The translations under genes and the position numbers were made by a program. 64,000 nucleotides of DNA from Chitinophaga skermanii (GTDB taxonomy: Bacteria > Bacteroidota > Bacteroidia > Chitinophagales > Chitinophagaceae). The DNA lies in contig NZ_QLLL01000009.1 of the NCBI RefSeq assembly GCF_003259335.1, forward strand, positions 124,001 to 188,000. Direction: 5' to 3'. Numbering within the stretch: position 1 is the first letter of the stretch; each line of letters opens with the position of its first letter. The notes beneath the pieces were generated by a model. The model was not told the origin of the DNA, ran no database searches, and saw only the letters and a list, made by a program, of their open reading frames with translations. Positions 1-8,049 of the stretch are shown here, piece by piece.

Positions 1-48
1 TAGCGTATTTCTATGTTGACAATTATTGCAGACGAGGAATTTGTTCAT
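1..48 (-). CDS. N-terminus of a zinc-ribbon protein (partial, cut by window edge)
   Basis: Reading leftward from an ATG at 48-46 gives sixteen codons beginning MNKFLVCNNCQHRNTL. The CxxC at residues 7 and 10 and the following H-R-N-x-L match the starts of the two next genes upstream (81-1142 and 1146-2750), which begin with the same cysteine knuckle at almost the same positions. I read this as the first knuckle of another four-cysteine zinc ribbon and so as a further paralogue in the same leftward operon. It starts 32 bases after its neighbour's stop codon. Everything after residue 16 lies outside the window. No function can be given. Confidence 0.7.
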   Translation of the reverse strand, partial: MNKFLVCNNCQHRNTL

Positions 49-80
49 AGGTTAAATGGCTTGGTTTATTAGTGTAATAC

Positions 81-1142
81 TTACTTAGTATATTTTATAC
101 TGCGAGAATTTATGATGCGCGTTGCATACTCCTTTGCAACAGCCACTTTCTGGTTGTATTTTACTTGAAAGAAATCATAATGTTGCCCATTACCAATAAC
201 TGCTTGGAAATACACAATTTCTTCTTCACCAGTGCCTAGTGGCATTTGATCAATTGTGTAATACCCTTCATAACCTTCCTTTAGATCTGAAAAACGTTGC
301 AAACGTTTCGACGACTCATCCCCACGTCCATGTCCACCTGTTTTATCATAGTCAGCCAGGATCACTTTAGCCCAATCATTGGTCTTCGTTTCCCCTGGGC
401 GTAACTCGAATACAACATGGTCGAACTGTAGGTTACCATTTACGGCCTCAGTTCTGAATGGTTCAAAAGAAAAGTGCTTTGAATTGATAGGTGGATATTC
501 ATTGCGAGGAGCGGGTGTAACTTTATTAGGCACCTGGAAGCCAATATAATTGGATTCGTAGTACTCCCAACCGTTAAGCAACTGGGCCTTTGCAGGTTGT
601 TGCTGCTGTGCTAGTTTTTCTTTTTCTTCCTTTTCCACCAATTCTTTGGGTGTTACAATAATAGCATCGTCTGTAAAAGTGATTCTATCTCCATCGCTTT
701 TGGATAGAGTACCGTTCGATGTTGTTTGTGTTTCACCGGTAGTCACGATAGTTGTAGCCTTACTAGCCTGTTTATCTAAGTAGAAAATCTTGAAACACAC
801 CCCGCCAATAATTACTATTATTAATAGCACTCCCAACAAGGCATAACTCTTTGGTTTTTCTTCTTTAGACCTTGTTGGCATTGGCTTCGATGCAAAATCG
901 GTTAACAACGTATCTACTGCGCTGTTGTTTTGCGTAGCTGTTGACTGGGAGGAAGGTACTGCTTGCACAGCCGGGCAACTATCCAAATACTGCTGATACG
1001 TCATGCTTGGGTATTGAACCTTTACATCTTCATAGTTAAATGGCAAACGCTTCCCACAGCCATTACAAAAAACTGTTACACTACTTTCGTTACTAAGCAA
1101 GTTCTTATCGTGACAATATCCACACACGAGATACTTCTGCAT
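81..1142 (-). CDS. zinc-ribbon, single-pass membrane protein of unknown function
   Basis: A 353-residue protein. Residues 7, 10, 26 and 29 are cysteines in two CxxC knuckles, a zinc ribbon of the kind found at the start of many membrane proteins. A polar linker follows, then one transmembrane helix at about 100-122 (LLGVLLIIVIIGGV), a charged and Gln-rich stretch at 130-190, and a folded-looking domain from about 193 to the end. The ribbon would be cytoplasmic and the C-terminal domain periplasmic. The segment after the ribbon (RLPFN, then a Tyr/Phe-Gln-x-Tyr-Leu motif near residue 50) is shared with the 534-residue neighbour, so the two are paralogues. The gap to that gene is 3 bases, implying co-transcription. 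Function unknown. Confidence 0.8.
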   Translation of the reverse strand: MQKYLVCGYCHDKNLLSNESSVTVFCNGCGKRLPFNYEDVKVQYPSMTYQQYLDSCPAVQAVPSSQSTATQNNSAVDTLLTDFASKPMPTRSKEEKPKSYALLGVLLIIVIIGGVCFKIFYLDKQASKATTIVTTGETQTTSNGTLSKSDGDRITFTDDAIIVTPKELVEKEEKEKLAQQQQPAKAQLLNGWEYYESNYIGFQVPNKVTPAPRNEYPPINSKHFSFEPFRTEAVNGNLQFDHVVFELRPGETKTNDWAKVILADYDKTGGHGRGDESSKRLQRFSDLKEGYEGYYTIDQMPLGTGEEEIVYFQAVIGNGQHYDFFQVKYNQKVAVAKEYATRIINSRSIKYTK

Positions 1143-1145
1143 ATG

Positions 1146-2750
1146 CTATTTCTTCTTAAAGTTAATCGACATAAAAACCTCTACTGCCTTTCTTTCACTT
1201 GCCTTATCCTTTGGATCGTAAACAATAGTTATAACCCACAACTCTTTCGCTTGGCCAGCATGTACAACGTAAAAACCGCGATCGCGACCTGCATATTTGA
1301 ACAATCCTTTCGACATATTTGCCGCTATTTCAACTTGTACACCATTATCATCGTATTTACTCACCACACCTTTTGCATCTGTTTTGGATATAAAATCCAA
1401 ATAATCGTTACCGCCAAAACTTACCTCTAACATGCTCGTAAAATTTGCAGGATCGTAAGTATCATAAGTGCTGCCTTTACTATATTCATATACAACTTCA
1501 AGGTTGGCACTTTTTGCAGTATAACGCTGCGTATTTTCCCAATATGTTAATCCCCAATCACTCGATTTTACAAAAGCATGATCATATTCAACGGCTAATG
1601 ATTTTTCAACTGGACCTTTTGAGAAAATTTGGCCACCACTTAAAGCAGACGTGATCTTTATATTACTCATGCCCAGACCATATGCTGGATCAATTGTAGA
1701 ATTTTCACCGGTATATTCTTCCGAATACTCATCGGGTTGATTGGCAGGGGCATTAGGATTATCGAGTTTGATTTCCTCTACTTTGGGCTGTTCTTTATCT
1801 TGTTCATTGGTACTAGCAGTGGGTGCTGTTGGTGTTGTTGGCGAAGAATTTCTATTCAAATCGTCAGCATGTTGTTTATAAGTTTTGAAGCCAGCTGATT
1901 TAATAATTTTCTCCATAGATTTCAACATGGCTGGCTGGTCCTTTCTACAAAATACGCCAACATATGAGGCTTCAAGTAAGCCACCAGCTACTACAATCTT
2001 TAACTCGTAGGCAGCTCCTTTGTATGTCATTTCGCTAGCACAATACCAGGCAGATTGCTGACCTACAACACCTTCTGTAATATCCATATCTTTCATACTG
2101 CTGAACTGGCTTTTGAATGAGCTGGTAATATTTTGTGCAACTGATTTAAAGTCTAAGCCATAGCCTTTAGCCATTTCTTGATATCCATATATTACACCTA
2201 AAGTATCAGAACCGCCAAAGTAAATGGCTGAAGCTTTCGTGTAATCTGGCATTTTGTCCAGTTTCTTCATTTCGAATGGTGTCTGAATTGTGATATTCTT
2301 CTCGCTGCCATCATGAAAAGTGGTATAACTATATGGATCTAAACGATCAATAATGTATGTTTTTACCACCCAACCAGCAAAGAATAAGAAGGCAACTAGA
2401 ACCATGGCAATGATTGCCCTATTATGCCGGCGTTCTTGCTCATTCGCTTTAGACATCCTTTGAACTTCTTCTTTTTTTTCGAAAATGTCGAGAATATCGG
2501 GCTGGGGTGTTTTCCTTTGAGAATTGGATGATGTTGGTATTGGTGGTGGGTTAGAAACAGTATCTAATTCCCCATCATTTCCTAAACCGGGCTGCAAGGC
2601 AAGGTATTCTTGGAAAGTGGAATTAGGTCTATTCGCCTTAAAGTCTTGAAAGTTAAAGGGTAATCTTTCCCCACATTTCTCGCAAAAAGTAACCGACTCA
2701 CCAGTCAATTTATTGCGATGAAAACATTTTATACAAGAGAGGTAGTACAT
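1146..2750 (-). CDS. zinc-ribbon, single-pass membrane protein with two C-terminal domains
   Basis: A 534-residue protein with the same plan as its downstream neighbour. Cysteines 6, 9, 23 and 26 form a zinc ribbon, followed by the RLPFN motif and a Phe-Gln-Glu-Tyr-Leu motif near 47-51. A Pro/Ser-rich linker and one membrane helix at about 111-134 follow. The outer part is longer than in the neighbour and looks like two modules (about 138-290 and 355-534) joined by a Thr/Pro/Asn-rich linker with an acidic run. It may be a duplicated version of the single domain of the 353-residue protein. It is first in a leftward operon with 81-1142 and the partial gene at 1-48. No enzymatic motif is visible. 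Function unknown. Confidence 0.8.
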   Translation of the reverse strand: MYYLSCIKCFHRNKLTGESVTFCEKCGERLPFNFQDFKANRPNSTFQEYLALQPGLGNDGELDTVSNPPPIPTSSNSQRKTPQPDILDIFEKKEEVQRMSKANEQERRHNRAIIAMVLVAFLFFAGWVVKTYIIDRLDPYSYTTFHDGSEKNITIQTPFEMKKLDKMPDYTKASAIYFGGSDTLGVIYGYQEMAKGYGLDFKSVAQNITSSFKSQFSSMKDMDITEGVVGQQSAWYCASEMTYKGAAYELKIVVAGGLLEASYVGVFCRKDQPAMLKSMEKIIKSAGFKTYKQHADDLNRNSSPTTPTAPTASTNEQDKEQPKVEEIKLDNPNAPANQPDEYSEEYTGENSTIDPAYGLGMSNIKITSALSGGQIFSKGPVEKSLAVEYDHAFVKSSDWGLTYWENTQRYTAKSANLEVVYEYSKGSTYDTYDPANFTSMLEVSFGGNDYLDFISKTDAKGVVSKYDDNGVQVEIAANMSKGLFKYAGRDRGFYVVHAGQAKELWVITIVYDPKDKASERKAVEVFMSINFKKK

Positions 2751-2904
2751 GGAATTTTAGGACTAAATGGTAAAACATGAAATTAATAAATTATATAAAT
2801 AATTCACTCATTAAATATTATTGGCTGATATGTTTATTAGAGACGCCTGTTGAAAAACGAAACAGTAGTGAAAGAATTAGGGGAAGATATTAACAATATG
2901 AGTA

Positions 2905-2948
2905 GAAAATTGGATTGAATTTCGCGTCGAGTAATCAATCCAATTTTC
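2905..2948 (-). terminator. 14-bp perfect inverted repeat, likely terminator
   Basis: Arms 2905-2918 and 2935-2948 are exact reverse complements (GAAAATTGGATTGA on the plus strand) around a 16-base loop. The element starts 7 bases beyond the stop codon of the gene at 2955-3986. On the transcribed strand the second arm ends in TTTTC, so it can act as an intrinsic terminator for that gene and separate it from the zinc-ribbon operon. Confidence 0.65.
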
Positions 2949-2954
2949 GTGTAT

Positions 2955-3986
2955 CTAAAATTTTGCAGAATTAATAATACGCTCTGCCACTTGCTTACCA
3001 ATATCATCTTGTGCTTGCCAGAATACCATTACTTGCCACATTTGCTCATTCTTTCCGCTGACAAGGAACATAAAATTAATCTTCTTCACATGCATATAAT
3101 CGTAGCTCCCACGTACTAAGTAGCTAGGAATCATATTGATAGTTTTTGCTTCTCCTTGAAAGGTTATATCATGAAGATCACTTTTCTTCTTAAGGGCATT
3201 AATAGCACCATCTTTAGCATCTTTGATATTTACCTTAGTACCACGATTAAAATAGATATAGTTATAATCTACGGAACAGTAATCTTCATTACCACCTTTA
3301 AAAGTTCTTACAGTACGTGCAAGCTTCTTTAATTCCTTCATGTCTTCCTCTAATTCTGCCTTCTGCAGGTTATAGGGTAAACTAACGTGCAATCCATTCT
3401 GGCCATTATAAAAATCCTTCCACTCTTCCGTTAGAATAGTTTTGGGCAGGCCAAGTGGCTTATTGGTTGTAGTTGAATATAAAACAGTTACCAAAATAAT
3501 GATGACCATTGTTGGTATCATCATCCATGCATATTGCAATATCCTCGATTTCAAGGAGGACTTAGGAGGTTGATTAACTGTATTTGGTGCCCCGTCTTTA
3601 TTGCTAACTGGTTCTTCTTTGGATATAGAATCTCCAGATGTTACTGGCTTTAAGGGAGTTTCTGGCGCTGAATTGCCGGCTGTATTTTCAACCTCGGTGG
3701 TAAGTATTACCTGCTCAGTTATTTCATGCGTAGCAGTTTTATCTGTATTTATAGTGACAGGCCTACTTTCAGCTGTGTTAATTGAATGATAGGTATCTTC
3801 TGCCCGAGTGTTTGCTACGTTAGAAACGTGAAATGTGCCTTCCTCTTGCTGGGTAGGTGGTAATTGATTTTCAACAGGCATATCAACTGCATGTGTAACA
3901 GTTTCTTCTATGGGATTTTCGAATGTTGGAATACCGTTATCTTGTATCGATTCGGAGTTGCTTTCTTGAGGATGTATATTCGACAT
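2955..3986 (-). CDS. single-pass membrane protein with disordered N-terminus, related to the zinc-ribbon neighbours
   Basis: A 343-residue protein. Residues 1-145 are rich in Glu, Thr, Pro, Asn and Ser with no cysteine, and look disordered. A membrane helix at about 152-170 (IPTMVIIILVTVLYS) is followed by a compact domain from about 185 to 343. Size, topology and the ending, an I-I-N-S-x motif at the extreme C-terminus as in the 353-residue protein, suggest that the outer domain is the same kind of module as in the two zinc-ribbon genes, while the ribbon itself is missing. It lies between the rplQ terminator and the zinc-ribbon operon, with its own terminator. The relationship is my inference from composition and short motifs. 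Function unknown. Confidence 0.75.
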   Translation of the reverse strand: MSNIHPQESNSESIQDNGIPTFENPIEETVTHAVDMPVENQLPPTQQEEGTFHVSNVANTRAEDTYHSINTAESRPVTINTDKTATHEITEQVILTTEVENTAGNSAPETPLKPVTSGDSISKEEPVSNKDGAPNTVNQPPKSSLKSRILQYAWMMIPTMVIIILVTVLYSTTTNKPLGLPKTILTEEWKDFYNGQNGLHVSLPYNLQKAELEEDMKELKKLARTVRTFKGGNEDYCSVDYNYIYFNRGTKVNIKDAKDGAINALKKKSDLHDITFQGEAKTINMIPSYLVRGSYDYMHVKKINFMFLVSGKNEQMWQVMVFWQAQDDIGKQVAERIINSAKF

Positions 3987-4020
3987 AATAGGATGTTCAA
4001 TTCAATCAGGGGTAAAAATA

Positions 4021-4059
4021 AAAAAAGGACAAGACTGTAAGCCTTGTCCTTTAAAAAAA
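4021..4059 (-). terminator. terminator of the S10-spc-alpha operon
   Basis: A 10-bp perfect stem (AAAGGACAAG at 4024-4033, complement at 4043-4052) with a 9-base loop, flanked by A-runs on the left and right of the plus strand, so that either strand ends in U-rich RNA. It begins 16 bases after the rplQ stop codon and closes the ribosomal transcript. Confidence 0.85.
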
Positions 4060-4074
4060 TAACTATTTAAACTA

Positions 4075-4560
4075 CTATTCAGCAGTTTTTTCTTCAGCTT
4101 TAGGAGCTTCCTCAGTTGCACCTTCAGTAGCTTTTTTCTTGCTACCACCAGCACGACGAGTTTTCTTAGCTTCGGCTTTCTCTGTTTGTTTACCGTAGAT
4201 TTCGTTAAAGTCTACTAATTCAATCAAAGCAACTTCAGCGTTATCACCTACACGTTTACCCAATTTGATGATACGAGTATAACCACCTGGACGAGTAGCG
4301 ATTTTTTCGCTGATTACACCGAATAATTCTTTAATAGCTTCTTTATCTTGCAAGTAGCTGAATACGATACGACGGTTGTGTGTGCTATCGTTTTTAGCTC
4401 TAGTCAACAAAGGCTCAACATAAACGCGCAAAGCTTTCGCTTTAGCAAGAGTTGTAGAGATTCTTTTGTGGCTGATCAATTCGCAAGCTAAATTTGACAT
4501 TAAGCTTTTACGGTGAGCAGAAGTTCTGCTCAAACGGTTCAATTTTACTCCGTGACGCAT
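4075..4560 (-). CDS. rplQ: 50S ribosomal protein L17
   Basis: 161 residues. The core (1-125) has the L17 start MRHGVKLNRLSRTSAHRKSL and the strand around TRIIKLGKRVGDNAEVALIEL. L17 sits near the peptide exit tunnel of the large subunit. Beyond about residue 125 there is a 35-residue tail rich in Lys, Ala and Glu (KKTRRAGGSKKKATEGATEE), longer than in gamma-proteobacterial L17; such tails are usual in Bacteroidota. It is the last gene of the alpha operon, 99 bases after rpoA, and is followed directly by the operon terminator. Confidence 0.97.
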   Translation of the reverse strand: MRHGVKLNRLSRTSAHRKSLMSNLACELISHKRISTTLAKAKALRVYVEPLLTRAKNDSTHNRRIVFSYLQDKEAIKELFGVISEKIATRPGGYTRIIKLGKRVGDNAEVALIELVDFNEIYGKQTEKAEAKKTRRAGGSKKKATEGATEEAPKAEEKTAE

Positions 4561-4659
4561 GACGTTAATTTTGTGTTCCCCTATACCGTGTCAGGAATTA
4601 CAGGGTACTTATGTTATTTGTTTAAGTTGAAATGTTGGTAATAGAAACCCGGAGGGCTA

Positions 4660-5655
4660 CTATTCTTCGTCTAATTTTAATTTAGACAAGTCCATACCGA
4701 AATGAAGACCTCTTTCGCCGAGAACTTGTTCGATTTCGCTCAAAGATTTTTGACCGAAGTTTCTGAACTTCATCAATTCTTCTTGCTCGTATTGAACTAA
4801 TTCGCTCAAAGAGTTGATTTTCGCAGCTTTCAAACAGTTGAATGCACGAACGCTCAAATCTAAATCTTCGAGTGGTGTTTTTAAGATCTTGCGGAGTTGT
4901 AAAGTTTGTTCGTCTACAACATCTTCTTTCTCAGTATCTTTTGTATCGAAGCTGATGTTTTCATCAGTGATGATCATCAGGTGTTGGATCAGGATGCGTG
5001 ATGCTTGTTTTACCGCTTCTTCCGGGTGAATAGTACCGTCAGTAATCACTTCCATGATTAACTTTTCGTAGTCGGTCTTTTGTTCAACACGGGTATTTTC
5101 GATGCTGTATTTCACGTTTTTGATTGGTGTAAACACAGAATCGATAGCGATGTAGCCGAATGGCGCATCTTTGGGTTTGTTCTCTTCTGCAGGAACGTAA
5201 CCACGGCCTTTACCGATAGTAAGTTCAATATCCAGCTTAGAAGAAGGATCGAGTGTACAGATCAAAAGTTCTGGGTTCATGATTTGGAAAGAGTTTGTTG
5301 CTTTCTCAATCATATCCGCACGGAACTCTGATTTACCTTTAATAGAGATCTGCACCTTTTCGTTACTTACTTCATTTTCAACGATCCTCTTAAAGCGAAC
5401 TTGTTTAAGGTTCAAGATAATTTCTGTTACGTCCTCGGTAATACCTTTAAGGGTAGCGAACTCGTGATCGGCGCCTTCAATCTTGATTCCCACAATGGCA
5501 TAGCCCTCCAATGAAGACAACAGAACGCGACGGAGCGCATTACCGATTGTCACACCATAACCTGGTTCTAATGGACGGAATTCGAATTGAGCTTCAAAGT
5601 CTGTTGACTTCTGCAATACGATCTTATCAGGTTTTTGGAAATTTAGAATTGCCAT
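4660..5655 (-). CDS. rpoA: DNA-directed RNA polymerase subunit alpha
   Basis: 331 residues. The N-terminal assembly domain (about 1-230) has the dimerisation motif around PGYGVTIGNALRRVLLSSLEG. A linker with an acidic patch near 240-250 joins it to the C-terminal domain at about 255-325, where helix-hairpin-helix residues contact promoter DNA and activators (MKFRNFGQKSLSEIEQVLG). The subunit nucleates polymerase assembly. It lies between rpsD and rplQ as in most bacteria, 74 bases after rpsD. That gap contains a GC-rich hairpin that could lower read-through from rpsD. Confidence 0.98.
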   Translation of the reverse strand: MAILNFQKPDKIVLQKSTDFEAQFEFRPLEPGYGVTIGNALRRVLLSSLEGYAIVGIKIEGADHEFATLKGITEDVTEIILNLKQVRFKRIVENEVSNEKVQISIKGKSEFRADMIEKATNSFQIMNPELLICTLDPSSKLDIELTIGKGRGYVPAEENKPKDAPFGYIAIDSVFTPIKNVKYSIENTRVEQKTDYEKLIMEVITDGTIHPEEAVKQASRILIQHLMIITDENISFDTKDTEKEDVVDEQTLQLRKILKTPLEDLDLSVRAFNCLKAAKINSLSELVQYEQEELMKFRNFGQKSLSEIEQVLGERGLHFGMDLSKLKLDEE

Positions 5656-5703
5656 TGATATGCTAGATTTATGAGTTTTGTGATATACTTATATATGGCT
5701 AAA

Positions 5704-5721
5704 AGCCACCCGTAGGTGGCT
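5704..5721 (-). other. GC-rich hairpin between rpsD and rpoA
   Basis: AGCCACC (5704-5710) pairs with GGTGGCT (5715-5721) around a CGTA tetraloop. On the transcribed strand the stem is followed by TTTTAG. It could be a weak terminator or attenuator that lets rpsD be made in different amounts from rpoA-rplQ. Only structure and position support this. Confidence 0.5.
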
Positions 5722-5729
5722 CTAACTAA

Positions 5730-6335
5730 TTATTTAGAGTACAATTCGACGATCAATTGTTCCTTAATGTTTTCAGGAACGCTTTCTCTTTCTGGGTAAG
5801 AGATGAAAGTACCTTTCATTTCTTTCTCGTTGTAATCGATCCAGCTGAATTTAGGGTTTTTACCACGGATTGCGCTAGTCAACGCTGTGTTACCAGCAGT
5901 TTTAGCTTTCAAACCTACGATATCGCCTGGTTTCAATTGGTAAGAAGGAGTATTAACAACAACACCGTTAACTGTAACGTGTTTGTGAGATACCAACTGG
6001 CGAGCAGCAGGACGAGATGGAGCAATACCCATACGGAAAACTGTGTTATCCAAACGAGCTTCTAACAATTTGATCAAAACCTCACCTGTAACACCTTTTC
6101 TACGGTTAGCTTCTTCGAAGAGGTTACGGAATTGTTTTTCCAATACACCATAAGTGTATTTTGCTTTTTGTTTCTCTCTTAATTGTAATGCGTATTCACC
6201 CAATTGTTTACGTTTGCGTGTAGCACCGTGTTGACCGGGAGGGTTGCTGTTTTTACCTAAATACTTACCATTACCTAAGATTGGTTCGCCAAAAATTCTG
6301 GAAATTTTGGTCTTTGGGCCTGTATACCTTGCCAT
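5730..6335 (-). CDS. rpsD: 30S ribosomal protein S4
   Basis: 201 residues. It has the S4 start MARYTGPKTKISRIFGEPI, the PGQHG motif, and an S4 RNA-binding domain at about 93-155 (ARLDNTVFRMGIAPSRPAAR, then HKHVTVNG). It binds 16S rRNA early in 30S assembly and in some bacteria represses its own operon. No cysteines are present near the N-terminus, so this is a zinc-free S4. It stands 159 bases downstream of rpsK; that gap carries an 11-bp inverted repeat (6435-6483), a possible leader structure. rpoA follows. Confidence 0.98.
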   Translation of the reverse strand: MARYTGPKTKISRIFGEPILGNGKYLGKNSNPPGQHGATRKRKQLGEYALQLREKQKAKYTYGVLEKQFRNLFEEANRRKGVTGEVLIKLLEARLDNTVFRMGIAPSRPAARQLVSHKHVTVNGVVVNTPSYQLKPGDIVGLKAKTAGNTALTSAIRGKNPKFSWIDYNEKEMKGTFISYPERESVPENIKEQLIVELYSK

Positions 6336-6434
6336 GTTGTTAAATTAAATAGATTTTTTAGTTACGATGTACGATCCTCAAAAAATCTGAAAACCTGATC
6401 GCACACCCATTTAAAAATGATAATATCTTACACG

Positions 6435-6483
6435 TATTCCAAAGCGAAAACCCCGGATAATCCAGGGTAATTGCTTTGGAATA
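6435..6483 (-). repeat. inverted repeat in the rpsK-rpsD gap
   Basis: TATTCCAAAGC (6435-6445) and GCTTTGGAATA (6473-6483) are exact reverse complements, with an additional CCC/GGG pairing inside the 27-base loop. It starts 11 bases after the rpsK stop codon and ends 100 bases before the rpsD start. It could be a processing site, attenuator or S4-binding leader. It resembles the inverted repeats at 6920-6976 and 13822-13862. Confidence 0.6.
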
Positions 6484-6494
6484 AATATCTTAGA

Positions 6495-6893
6495 CTAGAC
6501 TCTACGTTTTTTCGGAGGACGGCAGCCGTTGTGTGGCAATGGAGTAACGTCTTTAATTTGAGTTACTTCGATACCTGAGTTCGCGATAGCACGGATAGCG
6601 CTTTCACGACCAGCACCTGGACCTTTAACGAATACATCTGCTCTTTTGAAACCTGCATCCATTGCAGTTTTTGCAGCATCAGATGCAGCTAATTGTGCAG
6701 CGTATGGAGTGTTCTTTTTAGAACCTTTAAAACCCATTTTACCAGCAGAAGACCAAGAAATAACTTGACCTTGTTTGTTGGTGATGCTCACGATAAGATT
6801 ATTGAAGCTAGCTGAGATATGAACATCTCCGTAGCTATCTACTTTCACTACACGCTTTTTAGCGGCAGCTTTTGCATTGTTTGCTTTTGCCAT
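6495..6893 (-). CDS. rpsK: 30S ribosomal protein S11
   Basis: 132 residues, with the S11 signatures DVHISASFNNLIVSITN near the start, the loop GKMGFKGSKKNTPYAAQ, and the C-terminal DVTPLPHNGCRPPKKRRV. S11 lies on the platform of the 30S subunit near the mRNA exit path. It follows rpsM by 115 bases. The N-terminus carries a short Ala/Lys-rich extension (AKANNAKAAAKKR). Confidence 0.98.
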   Translation of the reverse strand: MAKANNAKAAAKKRVVKVDSYGDVHISASFNNLIVSITNKQGQVISWSSAGKMGFKGSKKNTPYAAQLAASDAAKTAMDAGFKRADVFVKGPGAGRESAIRAIANSGIEVTQIKDVTPLPHNGCRPPKKRRV

Positions 6894-6919
6894 AATACTT
6901 TATGAATTCCAAAATGCTA

Positions 6920-6976
6920 TTCCAAATCCTAATATAACATAAAAAAACCTTTTGTGTTTGAAATCCGGATTTGGAA
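6920..6976 (-). repeat. inverted repeat in the rpsM-rpsK gap
   Basis: TTCCAAATCC (6920-6929) and GGATTTGGAA (6967-6976) are perfect reverse complements around a 37-base A-rich loop. Same TTCCAAA/TTTGGAA theme as at 6435-6483 and 13822-13862. Role unknown. Confidence 0.55.
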
Positions 6977-7008
6977 ATCAGTGAATTTCAAATACTAGGA
7001 TCTACCTA

Positions 7009-7389
7009 CTATTTCTTAGGTGCTTTTTTCTTACCTGCTACTGTCTTACGCTTACCTTTACGTGTACGGCTGTTAGTACGGGTGCGTTGACCTCTAAGCG
7101 GTAAACCTTTCCTATGGCGAAGACCACGGTAGCAAGCAATATCCAATAAACGCTTGATGTTCATTTGAATTTCAGAACGCAATTGACCCTCAACTTTAAG
7201 CTCGCTGTTGATTATGTTACGAATCGCAGCTTGCTCATCATCATTCCAATCTTTCACTTTCTTGTCGAAATCAATACCCGATTGAGTAAGGATATATTGA
7301 GCTGTCGAGCGACCAATACCGTAAATATAGGTAAGGCCAATTTCACCTCTTTTGTTTTTAGGAAGATCTATACCGGCTATACGTGCCAT
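7009..7389 (-). CDS. rpsM: 30S ribosomal protein S13
   Basis: 126 residues: start MARIAGIDLPKNKRGEIGLT, helix-two-turn-helix around YIYGIGRSTAQYIL, and the conserved RGLRHRKGLPLRGQRTRTN near 92-110 that contacts 16S rRNA and the P-site tRNA. S13 forms the intersubunit bridge at the 30S head. It follows rpmJ after a 55-base gap and precedes rpsK. The C-terminus is a Lys-rich tail. Confidence 0.98.
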   Translation of the reverse strand: MARIAGIDLPKNKRGEIGLTYIYGIGRSTAQYILTQSGIDFDKKVKDWNDDEQAAIRNIINSELKVEGQLRSEIQMNIKRLLDIACYRGLRHRKGLPLRGQRTRTNSRTRKGKRKTVAGKKKAPKK

Positions 7390-7444
7390 ATCACTTTTTT
7401 AGTTTTATGATTCTATGTGTAAATTAGTTCCGTGGTAATCAAAA

Positions 7445-7561
7445 TTACCCTTGACGTTGTTTAAAACGAGGATTCTTTTTGTTGATCACCAACAGTTTAC
7501 CTTTTCTGCGCACAATTTTACAATCTGCACTTCTTTTTTTGATTGAAGCTCTTACCTTCAT
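7445..7561 (-). CDS. rpmJ: 50S ribosomal protein L36 (zinc-free form)
   Basis: A 38-codon gene read from the ATG at 7561-7559 to the stop at 7445-7447. It begins MKVRASIKKRSADCKIVRRK and ends PRFKQRQG, the length and ends of L36. Classical L36 binds zinc with three cysteines and a histidine; here only Cys14 remains (the partner cysteines are Ser and Asn, the histidine is Phe). This is the zinc-independent type. It sits between infA and rpsM, its usual place. Confidence 0.95.
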   Translation of the reverse strand: MKVRASIKKRSADCKIVRRKGKLLVINKKNPRFKQRQG

Positions 7562-7670
7562 GATATAAAAGTTATAAGTAAAAAGTTAAAAGTTGTATTT
7601 GTATTTCCGTCTAAGTTGTCAGCATAAGGGTCATTTACCATTTTAAAAAAGCAAATAACAACCTCCAGAC

Positions 7671-7889
7671 TTACTTATACCTAAATATTATTCTACCTCT
7701 TGACAAATCATATGGACTCATCTCTACTCCCACTTTATCTCCTGGAAGAATGCGAATGTAGTGCATTCTCATTTTTCCAGAAATGGTCGCCAATATTTCA
7801 TGCCCATTTTCCAATTTAACACGGAACATAGCGTTCGATAAGGCTTCTAAAATAATACCATCCTGTTTAATGAGTGCCTGTTTTGCCAT
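7671..7889 (-). CDS. infA: translation initiation factor IF-1
   Basis: 72 residues, a single S1/OB-fold domain with the motifs LSNAMFRVKLENGHEILA, KMRMHYIRILPGDKVGVEMS and YDLSRGRIIFRYK. IF-1 occupies the 30S A site during initiation. It lies between map and rpmJ. A promoter-like TATCTTTG box lies 18 bases upstream of the start (7907-7914), so infA and the genes after it may have their own promoter in addition to read-through from secY-map. Confidence 0.98.
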   Translation of the reverse strand: MAKQALIKQDGIILEALSNAMFRVKLENGHEILATISGKMRMHYIRILPGDKVGVEMSPYDLSRGRIIFRYK

Positions 7890-7906
7890 AAAAATTTTTA
7901 GGACTG

Positions 7907-7937
7907 CAAAGATAGCACAAAAGATTTGAAATTGAAA
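7907..7937 (-). promoter_or_regulatory. candidate internal promoter before infA
   Basis: On the minus strand TATCTTTG (7907-7914) matches the Bacteroidota -7 box TAnnTTTG. At the standard 19-base spacing there is TTTC (7934-7937), three of four matches to the -33 box TTTG. Transcription would start about 10 bases before the infA ATG, giving a very short leader. Confidence 0.55.
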
Positions 7938-8049
7938 AATTCTGAATCAGAATTCTTTTCATTTCTACTCATTCTGTGCGTTTTGTTATGAGTAAAATTA
8001 ATTTAACCGTTTTTGCTGCTGTACTCCAATTAATTATAAATAGCAATAA

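Noticed and set aside
48..81. A terminator between the left-edge gene and 81-1142
   Set aside because: The 32-base gap has no stem; the two genes are better read as one operon.
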